Origin: an uncultured Christensenella sp.
GTDB lineage: Bacteria > Bacillota > Clostridia > Christensenellales > Pumilibacteraceae
DNA: 64,000 nt
Reading direction: 5' to 3'
Assembly (NCBI GenBank): GCA_910577435.1
Contig: CAJTLV010000001.1
Coordinates: 62,001-126,000, forward strand
The notes beneath the pieces are model-generated. The model saw only the letters and a program-made list of their open reading frames with translations. It was not told where the DNA came from and did not search any database. The position numbers and the translations under genes were made by a program. Each line of letters opens with the position of its first letter. Position 1 is the first letter of the stretch. This document shows, in pieces, positions 34,852-42,178 of this stretch.

Positions 34852-35202
34852 CTATACTTTGATTCCTACAACGTGAACGTTTATCGTATCTACGACCATA
34901 CCCGAAAATCTCTCGACACGGTACTTGACCGCCTTCTTGAGAGACTGCGCGACGGCGTCGATAGACAAACCGTATTTCATAATTACGTAAAGATCCATAA
35001 ATATTCTGTCGCCGTCGGTAAACACGTTTACGCCGCGCGAGAGACGTTTGCGTCTGAACAAGTCGGATAAATTATCGGAAAACGTCTTTGATACTAGATC
35101 GACTATTCCGTAGCAATCGAGAGCCGTATCCGCCGCAACCTGCGCGATGGAATCTTCGGTCACCGTTATTCTGCCGTAGGCATTGGACGTATGGACACTC
35201 AA
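34852..35202 (-). CDS. Asp23/Gls24 family protein (YloU)
   Basis: The 116-residue protein belongs to the alkaline shock protein 23 family (TSNAYGRITVTEDSIAQVA, then GVNVFTDGDRIFMDLYVIMKYG). In Firmicutes it precedes fakA and may link that pathway to the membrane. The start is taken as TTG at 35202, giving MSVHTSNAYG, because CGGGAG lies just upstream and relatives begin the same way. An upstream TTG at 35220 lacks such a site. A sigma-A promoter precedes it. Confidence 0.9.
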   Translation of the reverse strand: MSVHTSNAYGRITVTEDSIAQVAADTALDCYGIVDLVSKTFSDNLSDLFRRKRLSRGVNVFTDGDRIFMDLYVIMKYGLSIDAVAQSLKKAVKYRVERFSGMVVDTINVHVVGIKV

Positions 35203-35245
35203 AGTAAACTCCCGAAACAATTAAATATATGTTTCCGACATTTAT

Positions 35246-35274
35246 ATTTTAACCCATTCATAATTATTTTGCAA
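35246..35274 (-). promoter_or_regulatory. Sigma-A-type promoter of asp23-fakA-recG-comEC
   Basis: TTGCAA (35269-35274) and TAAAAT (35246-35251) on the minus strand have a 17-base spacer. The site is back to back with the rpmB promoter. Confidence 0.7.
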
Positions 35275-35324
35275 GAGATTTAGCGAAAAATTTTGAAATT
35301 TTACCGAAAATAGGCTGTTTTCGG

Positions 35325-35353
35325 TTGCTAAACCGACTAAAAAGTGTTATATT
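35325..35353 (+). promoter_or_regulatory. Sigma-A-type promoter of rpmB
   Basis: TTGCTA (35325-35330) and TATATT (35348-35353) have a 17-base spacer, 32 bases before the rpmB ATG. Confidence 0.7.
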
Positions 35354-35385
35354 GTAACAGATAAATCTCGTCAAGGAGGCAGTCA

Positions 35386-35577
35386 ATGAGCAAAGTATGT
35401 TCTATATGCGGCAAAGGCAGAGTGTCCGGAAACAACGTTAGCCACGCGAAAAACAGAACAAAGCGCACTTTCGAAGCGAATGTTCATAAAGTTACAACGG
35501 AAGTAGACGGTAAAGTATCGCACGAGTATGTTTGCACGCGTTGCTTGCGCACCGCCAAAAAACACGAAAACGATTAA
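35386..35577 (+). CDS. rpmB: Ribosomal protein L28 (zinc-ribbon form)
   Basis: The 63-residue protein begins MSKVCSICGKGRVSGNNVSH and has a second cysteine pair in VCTRCLR, so it is the zinc-binding variant of bL28. AAGGAGG lies 6-7 bases before the ATG. It is divergent from asp23, the usual arrangement in Firmicutes, and is closed by a strong terminator. Confidence 0.97.
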   Translation: MSKVCSICGKGRVSGNNVSHAKNRTKRTFEANVHKVTTEVDGKVSHEYVCTRCLRTAKKHEND

Positions 35578-35591
35578 TACTTTTTCTATAG

Positions 35592-35621
35592 AAAATCCGA
35601 AGCAATGCTTCGGATTTTTTT
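35592..35621 (+). terminator. Terminator after rpmB (probably bidirectional)
   Basis: AAAATCCGAAGC and GCTTCGGATTTT form a 12-bp perfect stem with a 3-base loop and end in a run of Ts. On the minus strand it follows spoVM and also has four Ts. Confidence 0.9.
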
Positions 35622-35667
35622 ATGTACTTATATAAAATCAATTTGCTTCGGAAAGCACGCCGCTTAC

Positions 35668-35739
35668 CTACGATCTTTTGAATAACCGAATGAACCGACC
35701 CAAAAACTTAGGCATTTTCAAGCATATGATCTTCGTCAT
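35668..35739 (-). CDS. spoVM: Stage V sporulation protein SpoVM (23 aa)
   Basis: This very short gene encodes a 23-residue amphipathic peptide whose core KMPKFLGRF matches KLPKFLGG of Bacillus SpoVM; Pro10 corresponds to the key Pro9. SpoVM senses the positive curvature of the forespore membrane and anchors the coat ATPase SpoIVA. The peptide is three residues shorter than the Bacillus form and ends in a basic FKRS. A near-perfect ribosome binding site, GGGAGGTG, lies 6 bases before the ATG, and the place between rpe and rpmB is the same as in Bacillus. A CATAAATA box upstream may be a sigma-E -10 element. Confidence 0.93.
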   Translation of the reverse strand: MTKIICLKMPKFLGRFIRLFKRS

Positions 35740-35760
35740 CTCGCACCTCCCTTTCCTATC

Positions 35761-35790
35761 TATTTATGCGACAGGCGCGAATGGTGATAC
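35761..35790 (-). promoter_or_regulatory. Possible sigma-E promoter of spoVM
   Basis: GTATCAC (35784-35790) and CATAAATA (35761-35768) on the minus strand are 15 bases apart. The match to sigma-E boxes is partial, but the position relative to the ribosome binding site is good. Confidence 0.35.
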
Positions 35791-35829
35791 ATATAAATAA
35801 AAAAAATCGAATTTTTTGTTATTATAGAT

Positions 35830-36480
35830 TTAATTCCGAATTTTTCGGATAGCGGCTTTTCTATCGGGCGCGCCGAATACGGCGTTACCCGCTACGAGAA
35901 CATCCGCACCCGCAGCAATTATACTCGCGGCGTTTTCGGCATTGACGCCGCCGTCTACTTCTATAAGAGCGTGAGGCGCGTATCTATCACGCAGAGCCGC
36001 CGCTCGCGCTATGCGTTCGAGCGAGCCGTCGATAAACTTCTGCCCGCCGAAACCGGGAAACACACTCATTATCAAAAAAAGATCGAGCTTTTCGAAATAC
36101 GGAATCGCGCTGTCGACGTCCGTATCCGGATTTACGACAAGTCCGCACTTTGCGCCGCTGTTTTTGATAAGTTCGATCGTTCCCTCGACGTCTCTTTCTG
36201 CCTCGATATGAAACGAAACAAGATCGGCTCCGCTTTTAACGAACCGTTCCGCATACCTCTTCGGCTCGTCAATCATAAGGTGTACGTCAAACAACAAGTC
36301 CGATAACGATCGAATATCGCTTATCATCTTGAAGCCGAACGTTATATTCGGCACGAAAATGCCGTCCATAACGTCCACATGTATCCAATCCGCACCGATA
36401 GTTTTCATTTCGGCGACGTCTTTGCCCATATTCGAGAAGTTTGCGCTCAATATAGACGGCGCGATTATCGTTTGTTTCAT
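35830..36480 (-). CDS. rpe: Ribulose-phosphate 3-epimerase
   Basis: Rpe interconverts ribulose-5-phosphate and xylulose-5-phosphate. The 216-residue TIM barrel keeps the metal and catalytic residues in APSILSANF, HVDVMDGIFVPN, FDVHLMI and EVDGGV. The usual MTVNPGFGGQ loop reads MSVFPGFGGQ, with Phe for Asn, which is uncommon. The genes rsgA and prkC that usually lie upstream in Firmicutes are not here; a D,D-carboxypeptidase gene is instead. The ribosome binding site is weak. Confidence 0.94.
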   Translation of the reverse strand: MKQTIIAPSILSANFSNMGKDVAEMKTIGADWIHVDVMDGIFVPNITFGFKMISDIRSLSDLLFDVHLMIDEPKRYAERFVKSGADLVSFHIEAERDVEGTIELIKNSGAKCGLVVNPDTDVDSAIPYFEKLDLFLIMSVFPGFGGQKFIDGSLERIARAAALRDRYAPHALIEVDGGVNAENAASIIAAGADVLVAGNAVFGAPDRKAAIRKIRN

Positions 36481-36540
36481 ACGACCATTCTACCACACGC
36501 AAAGCCGTCGGTCAAGGATTTATCCGAAAAATTCACAGAG

Positions 36541-36574
36541 AAAACCGACGGTTCGAACAAGTCGAAACCGTCGG
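36541..36574 (-). terminator. Terminator after the D,D-carboxypeptidase gene
   Basis: CCGACGGTT pairs with AACCGTCGG (9 bp, with further partial pairing around the loop), followed by TTTTCTCTG on the minus strand, 19 bases after the stop at 36593. Confidence 0.8.
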
Positions 36575-36592
36575 CCATATTATAACAATTCT

Positions 36593-37759
36593 TTACCACT
36601 CGCCTATAAAGTCTTTTACTATATCCATATAACCGCGCTTTCCGCAGTCGCTCGCCGCTACGGCGTTCACGCGCGAATATTCTTCGCCGTTGACTTTGAT
36701 TACGATTTCGCCGACCTTATCGCCCGTCGCTACCGGCGCTTTTATCTCATCGATAAGATATTCGAGCGTGATCTCGCAACCGTCGCCGCGCTTTGCGAAC
36801 ACCGTACTGTCGCTTTCCGCAACAACCTTGACGGTATCGATCTTGCCGTTTGTCACGTCATATTCGCCCACGTCGTCTCCCGCACGGACGGCATACTTCG
36901 TCTCGTAGTTCGCAAATCCGTAGTTAAGCATTTCCGAAACCTCTTTATTGCGAGTTTTCGAATTTTCCGCTCCTACAGCTACGCATATCAATCTCGTATC
37001 GCCGCGTTTTGCCGTAACCGTTATGCACGAACGCGCCGCATCGGTATAACCCGTCTTTCCGCCGTCGCATCCCTCATAAAAACGTATGAGTTTATTCGTG
37101 TTGGTCAACTGCGTGATTCTGCCGTCCGGATGAACGAAATCATACATCCATTCTCCCGCATATTCGAAGAACTTTTCGTGTTCCGTGAGTTTTTTGAACA
37201 TCACCGCAACGTCGGCGGCACAGCTGTATCCGCCCTCTTTTGGCAGTCCCGTGCAGTTTACAAACGCCGTGTCGGACATATTCCATTCCGCCGCGCGACT
37301 GTTCATCTCGGCAACGAACGCCTCCACGCTTCCGTACAGATATTCCGCAACGGCGACACACGAATCGTTAGCCGACGCAACTATTATGCTTTTGAGAAGC
37401 TCGTTCAATCTGTACTCGGCATTCGCATCGAGAAATGCCTGCGAACCGCCCATCGATGCAGCGTTCTCGGACGCAACCACGACGGTATCCAACGGAATTT
37501 CACGCTTTTCTATCTCGTCGAAAGCAAGCGATAAGGTCATAATTTTGACCATACTTGCTATAGGCAGATGTTCTTTCGTGTTTTTTTCGAATACGACACT
37601 GCCTGTATCGCAATCGACGATCAGAGCCGATTTGCATGTTTTGGCAAGAGAGATTTCTTCCGCCGACGCACGAGCGACCGCCCTCGCACCCAAGACAGAA
37701 GTCAAAGCCGCAACCGCCGCAAAAACGGCGGCAAATGCTATATAAATTTTCTTTTTCAT
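36593..37759 (-). CDS. D-alanyl-D-alanine carboxypeptidase (PBP5 type, S11)
   Basis: The 388-residue enzyme has a signal sequence (1-33), SxxK in ASMVK near 68, SxN in SAND near 128, and KTG in GGKTGYT near 234, followed by a C-terminal beta domain from about 285. It removes the terminal D-Ala of peptidoglycan peptides. The start is placed at the second ATG, after GGAGG. The position between spoIVB and rpe suggests a DacF-like sporulation role, but this cannot be shown. It is the second such enzyme in the window and is longer than the one at 19957. Confidence 0.93.
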   Translation of the reverse strand: MKKKIYIAFAAVFAAVAALTSVLGARAVARASAEEISLAKTCKSALIVDCDTGSVVFEKNTKEHLPIASMVKIMTLSLAFDEIEKREIPLDTVVVASENAASMGGSQAFLDANAEYRLNELLKSIIVASANDSCVAVAEYLYGSVEAFVAEMNSRAAEWNMSDTAFVNCTGLPKEGGYSCAADVAVMFKKLTEHEKFFEYAGEWMYDFVHPDGRITQLTNTNKLIRFYEGCDGGKTGYTDAARSCITVTAKRGDTRLICVAVGAENSKTRNKEVSEMLNYGFANYETKYAVRAGDDVGEYDVTNGKIDTVKVVAESDSTVFAKRGDGCEITLEYLIDEIKAPVATGDKVGEIVIKVNGEEYSRVNAVAASDCGKRGYMDIVKDFIGEW

Positions 37760-37799
37760 ACATCCTCCGTACACCCGCCCGCATAAGCTATGCGAGCTT

Positions 37800-37823
37800 T
37801 CATATGATTATTGTGTCATATGA
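37800..37823. repeat. Pair of palindromic octamers upstream of the carboxypeptidase gene
   Basis: The palindrome TCATATGA occurs twice, at 37800-37807 and 37816-37823, separated by exactly 8 bases. The spacing of 16 bases between copies suggests a possible operator, but no regulator is identified. Confidence 0.4.
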
Positions 37824-37835
37824 CGGAAGATTTAT

Positions 37836-38459
37836 TCATCCGATAACGCCTATAAGAGCGGAACCGAAAAGCGTTACCGTTACGGTAATGACCAACGAAC
37901 AGCCGATAAGTACAAAACCATACGGCAACAGCGACCTGTAATATGCCGCAATATCCGTTTTCGACGGCGAACATTTCCCGTTTATGCCCGAAAATTCGAA
38001 ACATTTTCTGGAAAGTATGCACAGTACCGCAATCGATATGATACAAGCCGGTATGTAAAGCACAAACAACATCGGCAACGACGACGCGGAATATACGGCG
38101 ATTATAACGCTTACGTGCATTCCGAGCGAGTAAGACTTATACAGGCAGGGCGCGACGGATAACACAGGCATAACCTTAAAGAAAAACATCGATGCGGCGA
38201 ACAATGCATATAGCAACGACAACAACGCATCGATTATGAAAAACGTAAAAGCGCCCCTGTCCCCGCGCAAAAACACGAAAATAGTTGCGCTGTTTTTAAG
38301 CGCATATCCGCACTTATCGGTCATATTTACACCGATCGCAACACCTATCACAAGGAAAAGCAGACACAACAGCGCATATATAAGAACCGCGACGCGATTG
38401 CGCTTGAATCTGTGCGACAGCATAAAGAACCAATCGGAAATAGCGTAAGATCGTTTCAT
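37836..38459 (-). CDS. Multi-pass membrane protein, SpoIIM-like
   Basis: The 207-residue protein has about five membrane segments (24-44, 69-93, 96-105, 115-147, 178-206). The order of a KSYSLGM turn, a short helix and an LPMLFVLYIP segment resembles the SpoIIM family of forespore-engulfment proteins, though similarity is weak and the N-terminus differs. A consensus sigma-E promoter lies directly upstream, with its -10 box ending 6 bases before the ATG, so the mRNA would be nearly leaderless, or translation starts at Met13. Flanked by spoIVB and a carboxypeptidase gene. A mother-cell sporulation role is likely; the exact family is uncertain. Confidence 0.6.
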   Translation of the reverse strand: MKRSYAISDWFFMLSHRFKRNRVAVLIYALLCLLFLVIGVAIGVNMTDKCGYALKNSATIFVFLRGDRGAFTFFIIDALLSLLYALFAASMFFFKVMPVLSVAPCLYKSYSLGMHVSVIIAVYSASSLPMLFVLYIPACIISIAVLCILSRKCFEFSGINGKCSPSKTDIAAYYRSLLPYGFVLIGCSLVITVTVTLFGSALIGVIG

Positions 38460-38465
38460 AATCCT

Positions 38466-38494
38466 ACTGTATGATTGACTATTCGCGATTATTC
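38466..38494 (-). promoter_or_regulatory. Consensus sigma-E promoter
   Basis: GAATAAT (38488-38494), a 14-base spacer and CATACAGT (38466-38473) fit every position of the Bacillus sigma-E consensus KMATAWT-N14-CATACANT on the minus strand. Confidence 0.75.
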
Positions 38495-38557
38495 GTCTTT
38501 TTGCGACAAAAATTATTGCAATTTCGAATTGTTAAACTACGAGTGTAAGATTATTAA

Positions 38558-39544
38558 TCAATTATTCAAACAATCCGCATACACGGCATAACCCTTAGTA
38601 AAATCGTTGAGCATAACGTGGGTGACTGCGCCTATAATCTTCCCGTTCTGTATTATCGGCGAACCGCTCATTCCACGCACTACTCCGCCCGTGATCTTTA
38701 ACAGATTTTTGTCGGTAACACGGAATATAATGCCTTTCTCTTTCCTTCCCAGCTGCTTGGTGGCCTTAATGATCTCTATATCATAGAATTGCGGCGCACC
38801 GTCGACAGTCGTTCGGATCTGGGCATAACCGGGTTTTACTTCGGAGCGATCGGCAATTTGCACGCGCTCGCCGATAAGCGACGGCGTGCTGTCGAGCGTT
38901 CCCGCTATTCCGAAATTATTATTACAGTCTATACTGCCGTAACCGTGATCAGCCGATATCGACGCAAGTATAGCGCCGGCTTCGCCTTTCTCCCCGTGCT
39001 TTATGCCTACTATCTTGCACGCGCATATTTTTCCTCCCGAAAATGGCAGATGAGTATTTGTTTCCGCATCGTATATTTCATGACCGAGCGCCGCATACTT
39101 GCCGTTTTCGCGCACAAAAGAAACGGTGCCTATGCCGTACAGCTTGTCTTTTATCTTGACGCCGAGTTTCGGTTTGCCCGTATATTCCTCCACTATAGGA
39201 GTCACTTCGAGTTCCATATCCTTACCGCCGCGCACAACGGCAAGTCGCACTGTCGAACCGTTGAGCATACCCGAAATATCGTCGCAGTTATCTATTTCAA
39301 CACCGTCTATGCTCTTGATTATGTCGCCTCGACGAAGACCTTCGGTATATGCCGTACCGTACTCTGTCTCGACGCCCGTCACGCTTTCAACCAATAGCCC
39401 GCCGACGTCGAGAACTATTCCTATCGGAAATCCGCCTATATATGCGTATCCACCTCCCTCCGCTTTTGTAGTTCTCGGCGCATAAAGCGAAACACAAAGC
39501 ACAGCCGCAACCAGCAAACATAAGTAAACGCGTAATTTTTTCAT
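38558..39544 (-). CDS. spoIVB: SpoIVB peptidase (S55)
   Basis: SpoIVB is secreted by the forespore and cleaves SpoIVFA, which releases activation of sigma-K. The 328-residue protein has a signal/anchor (1-25), a PDZ domain (about 55-110) and the S55 protease with the catalytic histidine in ALGHEI near 152 and serine in GMSGSPII near 293. It follows recN, as in most spore formers. The usual next gene, spo0A, is missing; the SpoIIM-like gene is there instead. Confidence 0.95.
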   Translation of the reverse strand: MKKLRVYLCLLVAAVLCVSLYAPRTTKAEGGGYAYIGGFPIGIVLDVGGLLVESVTGVETEYGTAYTEGLRRGDIIKSIDGVEIDNCDDISGMLNGSTVRLAVVRGGKDMELEVTPIVEEYTGKPKLGVKIKDKLYGIGTVSFVRENGKYAALGHEIYDAETNTHLPFSGGKICACKIVGIKHGEKGEAGAILASISADHGYGSIDCNNNFGIAGTLDSTPSLIGERVQIADRSEVKPGYAQIRTTVDGAPQFYDIEIIKATKQLGRKEKGIIFRVTDKNLLKITGGVVRGMSGSPIIQNGKIIGAVTHVMLNDFTKGYAVYADCLNN

Positions 39545-39573
39545 ACCGACTTAGTTTTTGCGGCTTGTCGAAT

Positions 39574-39602
39574 TTTATACTACTTCATCGAATTCACAGC
39601 AA
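39574..39602 (-). promoter_or_regulatory. Possible promoter of spoIVB
   Basis: TTGCTG (39597-39602) and TATAAA (39574-39579) on the minus strand have a 17-base spacer. The -35 overlaps the recN terminator tract. Sigma-G or sigma-F boxes, expected for spoIVB, were not found. Confidence 0.4.
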
Positions 39603-39635
39603 AAAACGGGCCGTAAACAGCGTTATGCCCGTTTT
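39601..39635 (-). terminator. Terminator after recN
   Basis: AAAACGGGC (39603-39611) and GCCCGTTTT (39627-39635) form a 9-bp stem with a 15-base loop, and the minus-strand RNA ends in six Us. Confidence 0.85.
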
Positions 39636-39663
39636 GAAGATAAAGATATACCGACTTATCCCG

Positions 39664-41358
39664 CTATTCCGCAGACCGTTTGTATTCGTCACAAAAATCC
39701 TTGATCTCTTCGGCATTTCGCATAGCGGTGCTCGAAACGCCCTTTGTTCCCGACAATCGCGCCACTTCGCCTATCTGACCGTTACGGTCGAGAGCCGTCA
39801 CTCGCGTATGCGTTTCATTCCCGTCGTCGGTCTTTTCGATATAGAAATGCGAGTCCGCCATCGCCGCAATTTGAGGCAGATGTGTCACGCAAAGCACCTG
39901 TCTGGTGCGCGACAGTCTGCACAGCTTTTTAGCGACGCTCTGACCGACCGTACCGCTTATTCCCGTATCGACCTCGTCGAATATCATCGTGCCGATATTG
40001 CCCAAATCGCCTGTAATGAGCTTTAACGCAAGCATAAACCTAGACATCTCGCCGCCCGAAATGATTTTCGCAAGCGGTTTAAGCGGTTGCCCGACATTGG
40101 GGCTGAGATAAAACTCGAACTCGTCAAACCCTACTGCGGTCGTCTTTTCAATAAATGCGTCTTCGGTCGGCATTGGCGAAAATACTACCTCGAACCGTGA
40201 ATTAGGCATACCCAAATCGGCAAGTTCGGGCAGTATTTTAGCGGCGAGCTTAATTGCACCGTCTCGACGATGCTCAGACGCACGCACGCAAGCCGCATAT
40301 AGCTTTGCGGAAAGTTCGCGTTCTTTCTTCGAAAGCGCGGCATATTCTTCTTCCCCGTTTTCGGCGTGAGCAAGTTCTTCCTTAGCTTCCGACAAAAACG
40401 CAGTCATTGCGTCGAAATGTCCGTACTTATTTTTGAGCGCACGGATCTTATCGAGCCTCGCCAACACTTTGTCCAGCTCATTCTCGCTACCGTCCATTCC
40501 GTCAAGTTCGTCGCGAACGCCGTCGGCAATATCGTCAAGTTCTATAGCGACAGAGCGCAAACGCTCCTCGACAGCCGAGTATCCGTCGCCGAACGAGCCT
40601 ATGGACGCCGCCGCGTGTATCGCGCTTCCGATCTGTCCTGCCGCTCCGTTGTCGCCGTCGATACCGTCTACGATCTCGGCAAGCGCCGTCTTTATACGCT
40701 CGGCAGCCATAAGAATATGCCGACGCTCGACAAGATCGTCTTCCTCTCCGCGCTTTACGGCGGCGGTCTCGATCTCTTCGATCTGGTATTTCAGAATATC
40801 TATACGTTGAGCGCGGGCACGAGTATCGCCCAGCTTGTTCATCGCGGAACGGGTCTTTTTATACTCATCGAACAAAGCGGCGCATTCGTCCGTTATCTTT
40901 ACGTCGCGCCCGAATACGAAATTGTCCAATATTTTTTTCTGCTCGGAAGTTTTAAGGAGCGACTGATACTCGTTCTGTCCGTAAATATCGACATAACCGG
41001 ACATTATGTCGCGCAGCATTGCGGTAGTGATCTGTTTACCGTTGATACGTATCTCGTTCCGTCCGTCCTTGAAAAACTTGCGCGTTACAATGAACATCCC
41101 ATCGTCGCATTCGATCCCTAACTCTTCGAGAACCGCTGTGTCGTCTGTCTCGAAAACACCTTCTACGTAACCTTTGTCCTCGCCGAATTTGAGCATCGAT
41201 TTATCGTATCGCCCGCCGATGAGCAACATAAGCGAGTCTACTATTATAGACTTACCCGCGCCCGTCTCGCCGGTAAACACGTTCAGATTGCCGCAGAACT
41301 CTATTTCGAGGTCGCTTATGAGCGCCAAATTATGTACCGAGATCCTCTGCAACATCAT
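39664..41358 (-). CDS. recN: DNA repair protein RecN
   Basis: RecN is an SMC-like ATPase for double-strand break repair. The 564-residue protein has Walker A in GETGAGKSIIVDSL near 31, a long coiled coil (about 150-360), the ABC signature in ISGGEMSRFMLAL and the Walker B FDEVDTGISG near 475. It overlaps the nadK stop (ATGA). Confidence 0.96.
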   Translation of the reverse strand: MMLQRISVHNLALISDLEIEFCGNLNVFTGETGAGKSIIVDSLMLLIGGRYDKSMLKFGEDKGYVEGVFETDDTAVLEELGIECDDGMFIVTRKFFKDGRNEIRINGKQITTAMLRDIMSGYVDIYGQNEYQSLLKTSEQKKILDNFVFGRDVKITDECAALFDEYKKTRSAMNKLGDTRARAQRIDILKYQIEEIETAAVKRGEEDDLVERRHILMAAERIKTALAEIVDGIDGDNGAAGQIGSAIHAAASIGSFGDGYSAVEERLRSVAIELDDIADGVRDELDGMDGSENELDKVLARLDKIRALKNKYGHFDAMTAFLSEAKEELAHAENGEEEYAALSKKERELSAKLYAACVRASEHRRDGAIKLAAKILPELADLGMPNSRFEVVFSPMPTEDAFIEKTTAVGFDEFEFYLSPNVGQPLKPLAKIISGGEMSRFMLALKLITGDLGNIGTMIFDEVDTGISGTVGQSVAKKLCRLSRTRQVLCVTHLPQIAAMADSHFYIEKTDDGNETHTRVTALDRNGQIGEVARLSGTKGVSSTAMRNAEEIKDFCDEYKRSAE

Positions 41359-42143
41359 TTCACCGCCGAATGCGCGTCTAACTTGCCCAAAAGCCGCGAA
41401 TAAAAACTCTTATGTCCGAACCTGACAAAAAGCGCGCTCCTGTCCCAACCGGTGACAGACACTTTGTCGCCGACGGAAAGCTCGATCGCTTTGTCGCCGT
41501 CGATAAATACCGCCGCACCGAAACTGCCGTCATATGTCATAGCAATATTTTCGAAAGAACCTACGACTATCGGGCGAGCGCGGAGCGTATGCGGATTTAT
41601 CGGCGTGAGCGCGATTACGGGTGTATTCGGAGATATGACAGAACCGCCGGCAGACAGAGAGTATGCGGTGGAGCCAGTCGGAGTACAGGCTATATAGCCG
41701 TCGCAAGTATATCTGTCTATCGACTCACCACCCACCGACAAAGAAATACTTATTGCCCGACCGCTTGTACCGCGAATAACTACGTCGTTAAGCGCATACT
41801 GTTTTTCGCCGTGAACCGTCGCCTCTATCAACGCACGCCGCTCTATATAATAATCTCTGTTCTTTATTTTTTCGAGAGCTTCGCCGAAATCCGACGTTTC
41901 CACTTCCGTCAAAAAACCGACAGTGCCTTTATTGACTCCGAGTATAGGCGATTCTGTAAGCGCACAGTTTTTCGCGACACGCAAAATCGTACCGTCGCCG
42001 CCTATCGAAACGACAATATCGTAATGTTTTCCATCGCAATAATCTTCTGTCGAAAAACCTCGCTCGCGAGCGAGTCTGTATACGGTTTCGGCAACATTGC
42101 CGTCCGGGTCTTTTTGCGGATTGGAATAAACTCCGAGCTTCAT
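41355..42143 (-). CDS. nadK: NAD kinase
   Basis: NadK phosphorylates NAD to NADP. The 262-residue protein has the GGDG motif in SIGGDGTILRVA near 48, the substrate-binding LNDVVIRG near 118, and CTPTGSTAYSLSAGG near 155. The start codon lies only 6 bases after a TATAAT box that pairs with a TTGAAT element, so part of its mRNA could be leaderless; otherwise it is cotranscribed with dxs. The genes tlyA and argR, which often flank nadK in clostridia, are absent. Confidence 0.94.
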   Translation of the reverse strand: MKLGVYSNPQKDPDGNVAETVYRLARERGFSTEDYCDGKHYDIVVSIGGDGTILRVAKNCALTESPILGVNKGTVGFLTEVETSDFGEALEKIKNRDYYIERRALIEATVHGEKQYALNDVVIRGTSGRAISISLSVGGESIDRYTCDGYIACTPTGSTAYSLSAGGSVISPNTPVIALTPINPHTLRARPIVVGSFENIAMTYDGSFGAAVFIDGDKAIELSVGDKVSVTGWDRSALFVRFGHKSFYSRLLGKLDAHSAVK

Positions 42144-42149
42144 ACCGTC

Positions 42150-42178
42150 ATTATACCTTAAATTATCCTATTATTCAA
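42150..42178 (-). promoter_or_regulatory. Possible internal sigma-A promoter before nadK
   Basis: TTGAAT (42173-42178) and TATAAT (42150-42155) on the minus strand have a 17-base spacer. The -35 overlaps the end of dxs and the -10 ends 6 bases before the nadK ATG. Confidence 0.45.
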
